Assembly (NCBI GenBank): GCA_039030075.1
Contig: JBCCEW010000025.1
Coordinates: 1-64,000, forward strand
Origin: Myxococcota bacterium
GTDB lineage: Bacteria; Myxococcota_A; UBA9160; SMWR01
DNA: 64,000 nt
Direction: 5' to 3'
The first letter of the stretch is position 1; each line of letters begins with the position of its first letter. The notes below the pieces were generated by a model. The model worked only from the letters and a program-made list of their open reading frames with translations, ran no database searches and was not told where the DNA came from. Positions 45,108-54,074 of this stretch are shown here, piece after piece. The position numbers were made by a program, and so were the translations under genes.

Positions 45108-46007
45108 CTAGACGGACACCTGTCGCGACCGAAGCTGCTCTCGCATCCACTCCAGAAACACCCGCACGCGCGCCGTGACGAGACGCGATCCGGGATACAC
45201 GAGGCTGACCGGTCGCGGCGTGGGTTCGAAGTCGGCGAGCACCACCTCCAGGTCGCCCGATCGCACCATGGGGGCGGCCTGGTAGCCGAGGAGGAGGCAG
45301 AAGCCGAGGCCTTGCGCGCACGCTTCGGCGGCGACGAGCGCTTGATTGCAGGTGAACGCCGCCGGAGGTTGGACCGTCGCATCGTCTCCCTCGGCATCGA
45401 AGTGCCAGGTGCCGCTCGCTGTCAGCGGCTTGAAGTCGATGCTCGGACGCGTCTCGAGGTCCGCAGGCCGCAGCGGGGTTCCGACCTCTTCGAGCAGGCC
45501 TGGGCTCGCGCATACGACGCGCCGCATCCGCGCGACCGGGACCGCGATCATCGAGGAGTCGGCGAGGCTGCCGATCCGCACGGCGACGTCCACCGATTCC
45601 TCGACGAGATCGACCACGCCGTCGCTGAGCACGACGTCCACTTGAACGTTCGGGTACCGCTTTGCGAACTCGGCGACGAGAGGCGCCACGTGCCAGCTGC
45701 CGAAGACGACCGGGGCGGTGACGCGGAGCTGACCTCGCGGTTCGGCGGCCGCGTCGGTGAGCGCGGCCTCTGCTTCATCGAGGTCCGCGAGGATGCGGCG
45801 GCAGGCTTCGAGGAAGGTCCTGCCTTCTCCGGTCAGGGCGTGCCGGCGGGTCGTCCGCTGGATCAGCCGGACCCCGAGCTCGCTCTCGAGCTGGGCCAGG
45901 CCCCGAACCACCGTCGTCTGGGACCGCCCGAGCGATCGGGCCGCCGCGGTGAGACTGCCCTGATCGACGACCTCCACGAAGGTCTGCATCGCCGCGAGCT
46001 TGTCCAT
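45108..46007 (-). CDS. LysR family transcriptional regulator
   Basis: A 299-residue LysR regulator. The N-terminal winged HTH is FVEVVDQGSLTAAARSLGRSQTTVVRGLAQLE, followed by the periplasmic-binding-fold effector domain. Length is typical. It is divergent from a flavin-oxidase-like gene across 142 bp containing an inverted repeat, so that gene is its likely target. Confidence 0.9.
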   Translation of the reverse strand: MDKLAAMQTFVEVVDQGSLTAAARSLGRSQTTVVRGLAQLESELGVRLIQRTTRRHALTGEGRTFLEACRRILADLDEAEAALTDAAAEPRGQLRVTAPVVFGSWHVAPLVAEFAKRYPNVQVDVVLSDGVVDLVEESVDVAVRIGSLADSSMIAVPVARMRRVVCASPGLLEEVGTPLRPADLETRPSIDFKPLTASGTWHFDAEGDDATVQPPAAFTCNQALVAAEACAQGLGFCLLLGYQAAPMVRSGDLEVVLADFEPTPRPVSLVYPGSRLVTARVRVFLEWMREQLRSRQVSV

Positions 46008-46066
46008 TTCGTCCGAGACCCCAAAAACGATTCATGCGATTAGCGCAGTAATCATATCCATACATG

Positions 46067-46088
46067 CTCGTTTATATCCACATACGAG
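46067..46088. promoter_or_regulatory. Inverted repeat, candidate LysR-binding site
   Basis: CTCGT (46067-46071) and ACGAG (46084-46088) are perfectly complementary arms separated by 12 bp of AT-rich sequence. They lie in the LysR divergent region. The spacing fits a LysR-type site. Function inferred from position. Confidence 0.4.
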
Positions 46089-46149
46089 ACCGATAAGTTG
46101 CTCCACAGCTGCTCACCGGATTCTGGTGGGAGTGACCTCGGAGCGTGTC

Positions 46150-47091
46150 ATGGACGGTCGAAATCTCTTTCATCTCGGGGAGTTCGAGACCCAGCGGGCG
46201 CTCGGTACGAGGTCGGAGGCGTCCTCCCGCGCGCGCGAGATGTTCCGCGCCTCCCTCACCCGCGCCCAGGCCGCGTTCCTCGGCCGGGTCTCCTTTCTCG
46301 CGGTGGCCGCACGCGACGCCGCCGACCGACCCTGGGCCACGCTCGTCTTCGGCAAACCTGGCTTCGCCTTCACGACGGCCCCGGACGCGCTCGCGGTGAC
46401 GACGCACCGCGACCCCCGTGATCCGGCCTATCGAACGCTGAGCTCCTCCGGTGATGTCGGGCTCCTCGCGATCGATCCCCGCAGTGGCCGACGGCTGCGG
46501 GTCAACGGTCTCGCCCGCGCCACGGAAGTCGGCTTCGACGTGGCGATCACCCAGGTGTTCCCGAACTGTCCGCGCTTCGTCTCATTGCGCGAACTCTGGG
46601 CGAGCCCGTCGCTCGCGCCTGGCGTGCACGCTGTCACCGATCTTCACGACCCCGCGATCGCGTGGATCGCTTCGGCGCGCTCGTTCTTCCTCGCGACCGG
46701 GTATGGCGCGTGTGATGCCGGAGCCCCCTACGGCATGGACGTGTCTCATCGCGGTGGCGAGCGGGGTTTCGTTCGCATCGAAGGTCCGCGCGATCTGAGC
46801 TTCCCGGACTACACGGGGAACGATCTCTTCTCTTCGATCGGAAACCTGGTCAAGGACCCAATGGCAGGGTTGGTGTTCGTGTCGCTCGAGACGGGCGATC
46901 TCGTGCAGCTCAGCGGAACGGCGGCGATCGAATGGCGCGCTGCCTCTGCTCCGAGCGACGGAGCAACGCGCCGAATCCGTATCCATATCGACAACTTCGT
47001 GTGTCGCCCCGGTGTGATCGCCCGGGTGCGAATGAAGGGTGCGTCGATGAAATCGACGAACTACGCAAAAAAGTTTGTCACCGAACGGTGA
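46150..47091 (+). CDS. Pyridoxamine 5'-phosphate oxidase-related flavin-binding protein
   Basis: A 313-residue protein with a split-barrel FMN-binding fold of the PNPOx-related group. FLAVAARDAADRPWATLVFGKPGF and DVGLLAIDPRSGRRLRVNGLARA are characteristic. The C-terminal half repeats the pattern (GLVFVSLETGDLVQLSGTAAIEW), so it may contain two barrels. ATG 46150 follows GGAG. The LysR gene is divergent. The stop codon lies inside a GTCACC-GAAC-GGTGAC hairpin (47077-47092). Confidence 0.82.
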   Translation: MDGRNLFHLGEFETQRALGTRSEASSRAREMFRASLTRAQAAFLGRVSFLAVAARDAADRPWATLVFGKPGFAFTTAPDALAVTTHRDPRDPAYRTLSSSGDVGLLAIDPRSGRRLRVNGLARATEVGFDVAITQVFPNCPRFVSLRELWASPSLAPGVHAVTDLHDPAIAWIASARSFFLATGYGACDAGAPYGMDVSHRGGERGFVRIEGPRDLSFPDYTGNDLFSSIGNLVKDPMAGLVFVSLETGDLVQLSGTAAIEWRAASAPSDGATRRIRIHIDNFVCRPGVIARVRMKGASMKSTNYAKKFVTER

Positions 47092-47092
47092 C
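47077..47092 (+). terminator. Short hairpin over the stop codon
   Basis: GTCACCGAACGGTGAC forms a perfect 6-bp stem with a 4-base loop covering the stop of the flavin-binding protein gene. No T run follows. It may be a weak terminator between this gene and the RTX operon. Confidence 0.3.
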
Positions 47093-47151
47093 TCAGAACG
47101 TAAGCAGCAAAACAACCACAACGCGGGCATTCAACCGCTGGAGCAGAAACC

Positions 47152-50100
47152 ATGTCTCGAAGAAACCGAACGAACATTCCCGACGGAACCAACATCACGG
47201 TCACCACGAGTCGACGCGGGGAGCAGATCCGCGTCGACAAGGGTGATCGCGTCGAAGTCGACGGCGCACCCGCCGTCGTCCTCGACGACGATCGGAGCTC
47301 GCTCCGCAACGAGGGAACAATCGCGACGACGGGTGACACGGAGACGGTGCGTGTCGACGCGGATCGCGTCGCCGTGAAGAACACGTCACATGGCGCGATC
47401 GAGGCCGAGGACACGGCCGTCGAGATCACCGGCGAGCGCGCCTTCGTCGCGAACGACGGGCGCCTCGAGGGTGATGTCAACGGCGTGAACTTCGTCAACG
47501 GTGGCGAGTCCTCCGGGACGCTCGTGAATCGCGGTGTCATCGAGAGCGACAGTCGCGCCGTGAACATCGGCGGCGAGAACATCCTCGTCGTGAATCAGGG
47601 CGACATCATCGGTACCGGAGATCAGCGCAACGGCACCATCTACTCCGACGCGAGCGCCGAGCGCTACGCCATCGTGAACGACCACGGCGCCACGATCGAC
47701 GCCGGGGAAGGCAATCAGGGCGCGGGCATCGCTCTCCAGACGGGCGACGAAGACGGCGAGAGCGTGCGCGCATCGATCGTCAACCGCGGCGAGATCGACG
47801 GTCGCGGGCAGGCCGCTTCCAACGTGGGGCTTGCTGGCGACGGGATCCGCATCTTCTCGGGCACACCCGGCGGTGAGGACGAGAGCTTCCGCGGCAACCT
47901 CGTGAACTCGGGTCGCATCTCCTCGGAGAGCAACCAGGGCACGACGGCGGGCGTGCGCGTCGCCGACGGCGTCGGGTTCGACGGCACGATCGCCAATCAG
48001 CACGGCGGTGTGATCGAGGGGGCCAACAACGGCCTCTACTTCGGCAACGCCGAGCACGATGCGCGTGTGCTGAACGACGGGACGATCCAGTCGGACTCGC
48101 GGGCCGTCAACATCGACGGCACCGGCGTCGACCTGGTGAACCGCGGCGAGATCCTCGGCACGGGCAACCAGCGCAACGGCACGATCTACTCGGACGCCAC
48201 CGCGGACGACTACTCGATCGTGAACGAGCGCCACGCGACCGTGGACGCCGGAGAAGGCAACCAGGGCGCCGGGATCGCGCTTCAGACCGGGGACGTCGAC
48301 GGCGACACGGTCGAGGCTTCGATCGTGAACCGCGGAGAGATCGACGGTCGCGGCCAGGCCGCTTCGAACGTCGGCCTTGCGGGCGATGGTGTCCGGATCT
48401 TCTCGGGCACGCCGGGAGGTGAAAACGAGACCTTCGAGGGTCACCTCGTGAACTCGGGTCGCATCTCCTCGGAGAGCAACCAGGGCACGACCGCGGGCGT
48501 GCGCGTCGCCGATGGCGTCGGCTTCGACGGCACGATCGCCAATCAGCGCGGCGGTCTCATCGAGGGCGCGAACAACGGTCTCTACTTCGGCAACGCCGAG
48601 CACGACGCGCGCGTCGTGAACGACGGGACGATCCAGTCGGATTCGCGGGCCGTCAACATCGACGGCACCGGCGTCGACCTGGTGAACCGCGGTGACATCC
48701 TCGGCACGGACAACCAGCGCAACGGCACGATCTATTCGGACGCGACGGCGGACGACTACTCGATCCGGAACGAGCGCCGCGGGGACGTGGATGCCGGCGA
48801 AGGGAACCAGGGCGCGGGAATCGCATTGCAGACCGGCGACGTCGATGGCGACACGGTGCATGCGCAGATCGTGAACCGCGGCGAGATCGACGGCCGGGGG
48901 CAGGGGGCCGCGGACAGCGGACTCGCCGGCGACGGGATTCGCATCTTCTCGGGCACGCCCGGGGGAGAAGACGAGACCTTCGAGGGCTATCTGATCAACT
49001 CGGGCCGCATCTCCTCGGAGAGCACCCAGGGGCCGACCTCCGGGGTGCGGATCGCGAACGGCGTCGGCTTCGACGGCACGATCGCGAACCGGCGCGGTGG
49101 CTTGATCGAAGGGGCCAACAACGGCCTCTACTTCGGTGATGCCGCCCACGACGCCCGGGTGATCAACGACGGCACGATCCGTTCGGACTCCCGCGCCGTG
49201 AACATCGACGGCTCGGGCGTCGAGCTCGTGAACCGGGGCGACATCGTCGGCACCGGGAATCAGCGCAACGGCACGATCTACTCCGACGCAACCGCCGAGG
49301 ACTACCAGGTCGTGAACGAGCGCCGGGGGCTGGTGGACGCGGGCCATGGCAACGACGGCGCGGGGATCTCGCTCCAGACGGGGGACGAGAACGGCGACAT
49401 CGTCTCGGCTTCGGTCCGGAACTCGGGCCGCATCGTCGGGCGCGGGGACGGCGAAGGGAACCTCGAGGGCGACGGCGTCCGGATCTTCTCGGGCGCGAGC
49501 GAGGCACCCGATGGCGTGATCTTCCAGGGGGATCTGGAGAACTACCGCGACATCCTCGGCTCGGATGACGCCATCGACATCCGCGCGGGCGTGACCCTCG
49601 ACGGCGACATCGTGAATACGGGTCGTCTGGTGGGCGACGACACGGGCATCGAGATCACGGGAGCCGTGGACGGAGTGATTCGCAACCACGGCATCATCGC
49701 GGGCGGCCGCGCCGCCATCGATGCCTCCGAGGCCGAAGCCGGAGTCGAGGTCCTGAACCGGGGTCGGATCGACGGCGACGCCCTGCTCAGTGCCTTCGAC
49801 GACGTCTTCGTGAACGACGGTTTCGGCCGCATCCACGGCGACGTCCTCGGCGGTGCGGGCGACGACCGCATCGAGGGGGGGCGCTTCGGCGACCGTCTCT
49901 TCGGAGGCGCCGGAAACGACGAGCTCCGCGGAGGCGGCGGCGACGACTTCCTGCAGGGAGGCGGTGGCAGCGACCTGACCGACGGCGGCTCGGGGAACGA
50001 CACCGCGTCGTTCGCCGACATCGGGAGCAGCGTCACGGCGGACCTCTCGGAAGGAGAGGCGAGCTACGCGGCACCGAACGGCAACACGGTGACGGACCAG

Positions 50101-50415
50101 CTGGTCTCCATCGAGAACCTGGTCGGCTCGAGCAACGCCGACTCTCTGGCAGGCGACGAAGGGAACAACGTGCTCACCGGCGGTGACGGGGAAGACACCT
50201 TCGTCTTCCGGGCCAACGCCGGCCGAGACGTGGTGACCGACTTCGAGGAGGGAGACCGCCTCGACGTGAGTGACCTGTTCGACTCCGCGGAGGACGCGTT
50301 GACAGCGGCGCGTCAGGTTGGCGCCAACACGGTCGTGGACCTGGGGTCCGGCGACCGTGTCACGCTCGTCGGCGTGCAGGCTGACGACCTCGACGCGGAC
50401 GTGTTCCTCGTCTAG
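47152..50415 (+). CDS. RTX-type secreted protein with 182-residue beta-helix repeats
   Basis: A 1,087-residue protein without a Sec signal. Residues ~132-855 consist of four tandem repeats of about 182 residues rich in N-x-G-x-I motifs (VNRGEIDG, VNSGRIS, VNDGTIQ), suggesting a right-handed beta-helix as in adhesins. Residues ~898-955 hold GGxGxDxL nonapeptides that bind calcium (GGAGDDRIEGG, GGAGNDELRGG). A final RTX block near 1001 leads to a hydrophobic C-terminus typical of type I secretion signals (DADVFLV). The exporter ATPase and adaptor genes follow directly. GGAG precedes ATG 47152. It is probably an extracellular adhesin or surface-layer protein; toxicity is not supported by any enzymatic domain. 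Confidence 0.9.
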   Translation: MSRRNRTNIPDGTNITVTTSRRGEQIRVDKGDRVEVDGAPAVVLDDDRSSLRNEGTIATTGDTETVRVDADRVAVKNTSHGAIEAEDTAVEITGERAFVANDGRLEGDVNGVNFVNGGESSGTLVNRGVIESDSRAVNIGGENILVVNQGDIIGTGDQRNGTIYSDASAERYAIVNDHGATIDAGEGNQGAGIALQTGDEDGESVRASIVNRGEIDGRGQAASNVGLAGDGIRIFSGTPGGEDESFRGNLVNSGRISSESNQGTTAGVRVADGVGFDGTIANQHGGVIEGANNGLYFGNAEHDARVLNDGTIQSDSRAVNIDGTGVDLVNRGEILGTGNQRNGTIYSDATADDYSIVNERHATVDAGEGNQGAGIALQTGDVDGDTVEASIVNRGEIDGRGQAASNVGLAGDGVRIFSGTPGGENETFEGHLVNSGRISSESNQGTTAGVRVADGVGFDGTIANQRGGLIEGANNGLYFGNAEHDARVVNDGTIQSDSRAVNIDGTGVDLVNRGDILGTDNQRNGTIYSDATADDYSIRNERRGDVDAGEGNQGAGIALQTGDVDGDTVHAQIVNRGEIDGRGQGAADSGLAGDGIRIFSGTPGGEDETFEGYLINSGRISSESTQGPTSGVRIANGVGFDGTIANRRGGLIEGANNGLYFGDAAHDARVINDGTIRSDSRAVNIDGSGVELVNRGDIVGTGNQRNGTIYSDATAEDYQVVNERRGLVDAGHGNDGAGISLQTGDENGDIVSASVRNSGRIVGRGDGEGNLEGDGVRIFSGASEAPDGVIFQGDLENYRDILGSDDAIDIRAGVTLDGDIVNTGRLVGDDTGIEITGAVDGVIRNHGIIAGGRAAIDASEAEAGVEVLNRGRIDGDALLSAFDDVFVNDGFGRIHGDVLGGAGDDRIEGGRFGDRLFGGAGNDELRGGGGDDFLQGGGGSDLTDGGSGNDTASFADIGSSVTADLSEGEASYAAPNGNTVTDQLVSIENLVGSSNADSLAGDEGNNVLTGGDGEDTFVFRANAGRDVVTDFEEGDRLDVSDLFDSAEDALTAARQVGANTVVDLGSGDRVTLVGVQADDLDADVFLV
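47545..49182 (+). repeat. Three exact-period 546-bp tandem repeats
   Basis: Taking the Ser codon of SDSRAVNI as phase, units start at 47545, 48091, 48637 and 49183, exactly 546 bp (182 codons) apart each time. Units two and three are almost identical in DNA, and unit one is more diverged. A fourth, degenerate unit begins at 49183 and fades out near 49715. The identical spacing indicates recent in-frame duplication. Confidence 0.93.
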
Positions 50416-50425
50416 CGGAGGCCCC

Positions 50426-50458
50426 GGGGTGGAGGGGCTTCGGCAGCCCCTCCACCCC
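50426..50458 (+). terminator. Strong hairpin between RTX gene and exporter genes
   Basis: GGGGTGGAGGGGCT pairs perfectly with AGCCCCTCCACCCC (14-bp stem, 5-base loop TCGGC) just after the RTX stop. There is no T tract. It may act as an attenuator or mRNA stabiliser, keeping the substrate mRNA abundant while letting some read-through into the secretion genes. Confidence 0.65.
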
Positions 50459-50517
50459 ACTCGCCGGATCTTCCGCGATTCACTCGACGGCCCGGCCAAG
50501 AGAAAAGGAACCACCCG

Positions 50518-52248
50518 ATGAACGCCAAAGACGCTTCTCTCGGAGCGATGCTCCGCGACGCCAGGCCGGCCCTCCTGGGCGTGGCCGCCTTCAGCTGCGT
50601 CGTGAACGTCCTGATGCTCGCGAGCCCGCTGTACATGATGCAGCTCTACGATCGGGTCCTCCCGAGTCAGAGCGTTCCGACGCTGATCGCGTTGTCTCTC
50701 TTGCTCGTGGGCGTCGTCGCCGTGGTCGGCGTCTTCGAGTTCCTGCGATCCCGTGTGATGGTGCGGTTGGGACTCGGCCTGGACCAGCGCGTGGCGAGCC
50801 GCGTCTTCGAGGAGATCGTCGAGCGCGAGCCGCGGTCGGGGGCGCAGCATCGCGACCTGCCCCTACAGGACCTCGCACAGCTTCGCGGGTTTCTGACCGG
50901 GCCCGGCCTCTTCACCTTCTTCGACGCGCCCTGGGTCCCTATCTACCTATTGGTGATCACGCTCCTGCATCCGCTTCTCGGCGCGATCGCGCTCGCCGGC
51001 GCGGTCTGGCTCTTCGGGTTGGCGCTCGCGAGCGAGCGATGGACGCGGAAGCCCCTCGAAGCCGCGGCCGAAGCACAGGATCGCGAGTCCGCGTGGGTCG
51101 AGAGCGTACGGCGCGGCGCGGACACCCTGATCGCGATGGGCATGACCTCCGGCGCGAAGACGCGCTGGCACCGCGAGCGCGAGGAGACCCTGCAAGGGCA
51201 GGCGTTCGCGTCGGATCGCGCAGGTCTGCTCGCCGCGGTCTCGCGCTCGTCTCGTCTGCTGCTGCAGTCCGCCATGTTGGGGACCGGGGCGGCGCTGGCG
51301 ATCCAGGGCAGCGTCAGCGCGGGCGCCATGGTGGCCGGTTCGATCCTGCTGGGTCGAGCGCTGTCTCCCGTCGAGCAGGCGATCGCGCACTGGAAGAGTT
51401 TCCTTGCGGCGCGCCGAGCGCATCGCCGGTTGGCGGCCCTCGTCGGCGAGGCCGCCGAAGAGAACGGCGCGCTGCGACTGCCTGCACCGTCGGGGCATCT
51501 CGCGGTCGAAGGCGTCACTGCCGGACCGCCGGGTGCGCGCCGCGCGACCCTGAAGCAGGTGCGGTTCGCACTCGAGAAGGGAGAGGTGCTCGGGATCATC
51601 GGCAAGAGCGGGGCCGGGAAGTCCACGCTCGCGAAGATCCTGGCGGGTATCTGGACACCGCAGCAAGGTGAGGTCCGCCTGGACGAGACCTCGCTCGCCC
51701 ACTGGCACCCCGACGACGTATCCCGCGCGGTGGGGTACCTCCCGCAGCAGATCGAGCTCTTCGAAGGCACGGTGCGCGACAACATTGCGCGCCTCGACCC
51801 CGACGCGCGCGACGAGGAGATCCTGCGGGCCGCAAAGCTGGCCGGCGCTCACGAGCTGATCGCTCACCTCCCCGACGGCTACGAGACCGAGATCGGCCGA
51901 GACGGAATGAGCCTCTCGGGAGGACAGCGACAGCGCATCGCGCTCGCGCGCGCCCTCTATGGCTCCCCCTCAGTCGTGATCCTCGATGAGCCGAACTCGA
52001 GCCTCGACGCCGAGGGCGACCGCGCCCTGACGCGCGCCATCGAGGCGCTCAAGGAACAGGGCAGCACCGTCGTCGTGATCGCACACCGCCCCAGCGCGGT
52101 GGCTGCGGTCGACCGCGTGCTCGTGTTGGAGAGCGGCAAGGTGGCCGCATTCGGACCGCGGGACGAGATCATGAGCCCGCGCGGCGCCAAGGCTTCCACG
52201 GTCCGAACTCGATCGAACGTCCGCCAGCTGGAGAGGGCCCAGGCATGA
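50518..52248 (+). CDS. Type I secretion ABC transporter (PrtD-type permease-ATPase)
   Basis: A 576-residue fused exporter. The N-terminal membrane domain (about residues 18-300) is followed by an ATPase with Walker A GKSGAGKS (about 362-369), signature LSGGQRQRIALARAL and Walker B VVILDEPNSSLD. It lacks an N-terminal C39-type peptidase domain, as PrtD-type RTX exporters do. AAGGAA precedes ATG 50518. Its stop overlaps the adaptor ATG. It should export the upstream RTX protein. The outer membrane TolC partner is not encoded nearby. Confidence 0.93.
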   Translation: MNAKDASLGAMLRDARPALLGVAAFSCVVNVLMLASPLYMMQLYDRVLPSQSVPTLIALSLLLVGVVAVVGVFEFLRSRVMVRLGLGLDQRVASRVFEEIVEREPRSGAQHRDLPLQDLAQLRGFLTGPGLFTFFDAPWVPIYLLVITLLHPLLGAIALAGAVWLFGLALASERWTRKPLEAAAEAQDRESAWVESVRRGADTLIAMGMTSGAKTRWHREREETLQGQAFASDRAGLLAAVSRSSRLLLQSAMLGTGAALAIQGSVSAGAMVAGSILLGRALSPVEQAIAHWKSFLAARRAHRRLAALVGEAAEENGALRLPAPSGHLAVEGVTAGPPGARRATLKQVRFALEKGEVLGIIGKSGAGKSTLAKILAGIWTPQQGEVRLDETSLAHWHPDDVSRAVGYLPQQIELFEGTVRDNIARLDPDARDEEILRAAKLAGAHELIAHLPDGYETEIGRDGMSLSGGQRQRIALARALYGSPSVVILDEPNSSLDAEGDRALTRAIEALKEQGSTVVVIAHRPSAVAAVDRVLVLESGKVAAFGPRDEIMSPRGAKASTVRTRSNVRQLERAQA

Positions 52249-53552
52249 ACGCAGAGAACTCGGATCGGATCGAGGTCTCGACGGACACGAAGCCGTACGT
52301 GAAGGGCGGCCTGCTGGGTCTGCTCGGACTCGCGGCAGCGTTCATCGGCTGGGCGACGCTCGCCGAGCTCGACGGCGCCGTCATCGCGCCGGGGAAGGTG
52401 GCCGTGGAGGGCAGCCGGAAGACGGTGCAAGCCACGGGCAGCGGCGTGGTGAGCGAACTGCTCGTTCGCGACGGCGAGCACGTCACAGAGGGTCAGGTGC
52501 TCGTGCGTATCGACCACACGGTCAGTCGCGCCGTCCACGAGAACGCGCGCGCGCGCTTCGAAGCACTGCTCGCAGCCCAGAGTCGACTCGACGCGGAGCG
52601 CTCGGACGCCACCACGATCACATTCGGAGAGGAGCTATCGAGTGGCGAGCCCAGCGCACAGCGCGCGATCGAGACGGAGGAGGCGCGATTCCATGCGCGG
52701 CGCGAGGAGCGTCGGGCGGCCCACCGGGCGATCGAGGCGCGGATTCCACGACTCGAAGCGACCCGAGGCGGTCACCGGGCGCGCTGGGAAGCGGCCCGCA
52801 TCGAAGCGAGCGCGGTGCAGGAAGATCTCGAGAGTGCCCGGGCGCTGTTCGATCGCGGCTATCTCTCGAAGACCCGGCTGCGCGCCCTCGAGCGAGACCA
52901 CGCGCGTGCCAGAGGCCAGGCCGCGAGCAGCCTCGCCGAGGCGAACAGCACCGCGCAGGAGATCGAGGAAGCGCGCCTGGAGCTGGCCCACGCCGAAAGC
53001 CAGTGGCGCGAGCGGGTGACCAGCGAGCTCGAGACGACGCGGCGGGCGCTCCTCGACGCGCGACGGGCGCTGGTCGAGGCCGAGCGCGGTCTCCACTACA
53101 CCGCCGTGCGCGCCCCGACCACGGGCCATGTCTTCGGACTCGCCGTCCACACGGAGGGGGGCGTGGTGCGCGAAGGGCAGGAGCTGCTTCAGATCGTGCC
53201 CGACGAGGCTCCGTTGATCGTCGAAGCGCGGATCCCGGTGCACGAAGTCGATCGCATCTCCCAGGGACAGTCGGCGCGCGTGCAGTTGACCGCGTTCGAT
53301 GTGGAGACGGTCGCGCCGGTCGAGGGCACGGTCGAGTCGATCTCGGCAGACCGTGTCGAGGATCCCGCGCTTCGCACGGGCTTCTACGTCGCTCGCATCC
53401 GCATCGAACACGCGGTGGCGAACCTGTCGAGTGTCGAACTCCGCGCGGGCATGCCCGCGGAAACCTGGATTCGGACCGGGCAGAAGAGCGCGGTTCGATA
53501 CCTGATGGAGCCGCTCACGAGCAGCTGGGAACGGGCCTTCACCGACGGGTAG
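52245..53552 (+). CDS. Type I secretion periplasmic adaptor (HlyD/PrtE family)
   Basis: A 435-residue membrane fusion protein. One N-terminal helix (GLLGLLGLAAAFIGWATLA) precedes the first half of the lipoyl domain (GAVIAPGKVAVEGSRKTVQATGSGVVSEL). A long Glu/Arg/Ala-rich coiled coil covers about residues 85-285. The second lipoyl half (LHYTAVRAPTTGHVFGLAVHTEGGVV) and the beta-barrel domain end it. The ATG overlaps the ABC gene stop (ATGA). Confidence 0.93.
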   Translation: MNAENSDRIEVSTDTKPYVKGGLLGLLGLAAAFIGWATLAELDGAVIAPGKVAVEGSRKTVQATGSGVVSELLVRDGEHVTEGQVLVRIDHTVSRAVHENARARFEALLAAQSRLDAERSDATTITFGEELSSGEPSAQRAIETEEARFHARREERRAAHRAIEARIPRLEATRGGHRARWEAARIEASAVQEDLESARALFDRGYLSKTRLRALERDHARARGQAASSLAEANSTAQEIEEARLELAHAESQWRERVTSELETTRRALLDARRALVEAERGLHYTAVRAPTTGHVFGLAVHTEGGVVREGQELLQIVPDEAPLIVEARIPVHEVDRISQGQSARVQLTAFDVETVAPVEGTVESISADRVEDPALRTGFYVARIRIEHAVANLSSVELRAGMPAETWIRTGQKSAVRYLMEPLTSSWERAFTDG

Positions 53553-53616
53553 TGGAGTCACTCGGGCCCGTTCGCACGAACTCCGCGTGCTAAACGGTTG
53601 GGAACGGTAGAGGACC

Positions 53617-54054
53617 ATGCAGTCGCCCTCGTCTGCGACTGATGTCGCCAGGAAGCTGCGTCGGCTTGCCGCGAGCGCGGGGTCCGTGGCGTGCGAGGAG
53701 CAAGGCGCTCGACTGCTGCTGGGTGTGGGCGATCTACTGGAGCTGCCGATCGCGTTCTGGGTCGGCCGGCTGTCCCGCCGGAGTCGAGAAGACGAGCGCG
53801 CGACCATCGCGTCCTTGTGTCGGCCGGAGACGAGAATGGCCGAGAACTGGGATCGCCATTGTGTCGCGGCCGATGTAAGTACGAGGCACCGCAGGAGCTC
53901 TTCGGGGGCTTTCAAAAAGAAGAGATCGATCAGTCCAATGGCTTACCGGCCGGGTGGTCAACGCCTTCCCTTCTCGCTGATCCCACCTCGACGTAGTGCG
54001 ATCTCGGGCAGCGCTCGGATCACCCAGACCGGCCCAGAGCCGTGGTTATCTTGA
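53617..54054 (+). CDS. Uncertain small ORF in the 516-bp gap
   Basis: The 516 bp between the adaptor gene and the next operon hold one open frame of 145 codons with GAGGACC just before its ATG. The first ~60 residues look protein-like (ATDVARKLRRLAASAGS..., VGDLLELPIAFWVGRLSRR) but the rest is Arg/Ser/Pro-rich and resembles a shadow or decayed gene. No family recognised. It may be a gene remnant at the border of the unrecognised operon. Confidence 0.25.
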   Translation: MQSPSSATDVARKLRRLAASAGSVACEEQGARLLLGVGDLLELPIAFWVGRLSRRSREDERATIASLCRPETRMAENWDRHCVAADVSTRHRRSSSGAFKKKRSISPMAYRPGGQRLPFSLIPPRRSAISGSARITQTGPEPWLS

Positions 54055-54074
54055 GCGTAGAACCGACGCTACGC
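54055..54074 (-). terminator. Inverted repeat at the end of the unknown operon
   Basis: GCGTAG (54055-54060) and CTACGC (54069-54074) are complementary arms with an 8-base loop, overlapping the stop of the membrane-anchored protein gene. There is no T run on the minus strand, so it is a weak terminator candidate. Confidence 0.3.

Noticed and set aside
47545-49715. CRISPR-like periodic repeats
   Set aside because: The period is 546 bp, in frame and coding; there are no short direct repeats with unique spacers.
47386-50850. 1,154-codon open frame antisense to the RTX gene
   Set aside because: It mirrors the RTX repeats, has low-complexity Val/Asp/His/Arg composition, no start signal and no homology. 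It is a GC shadow.
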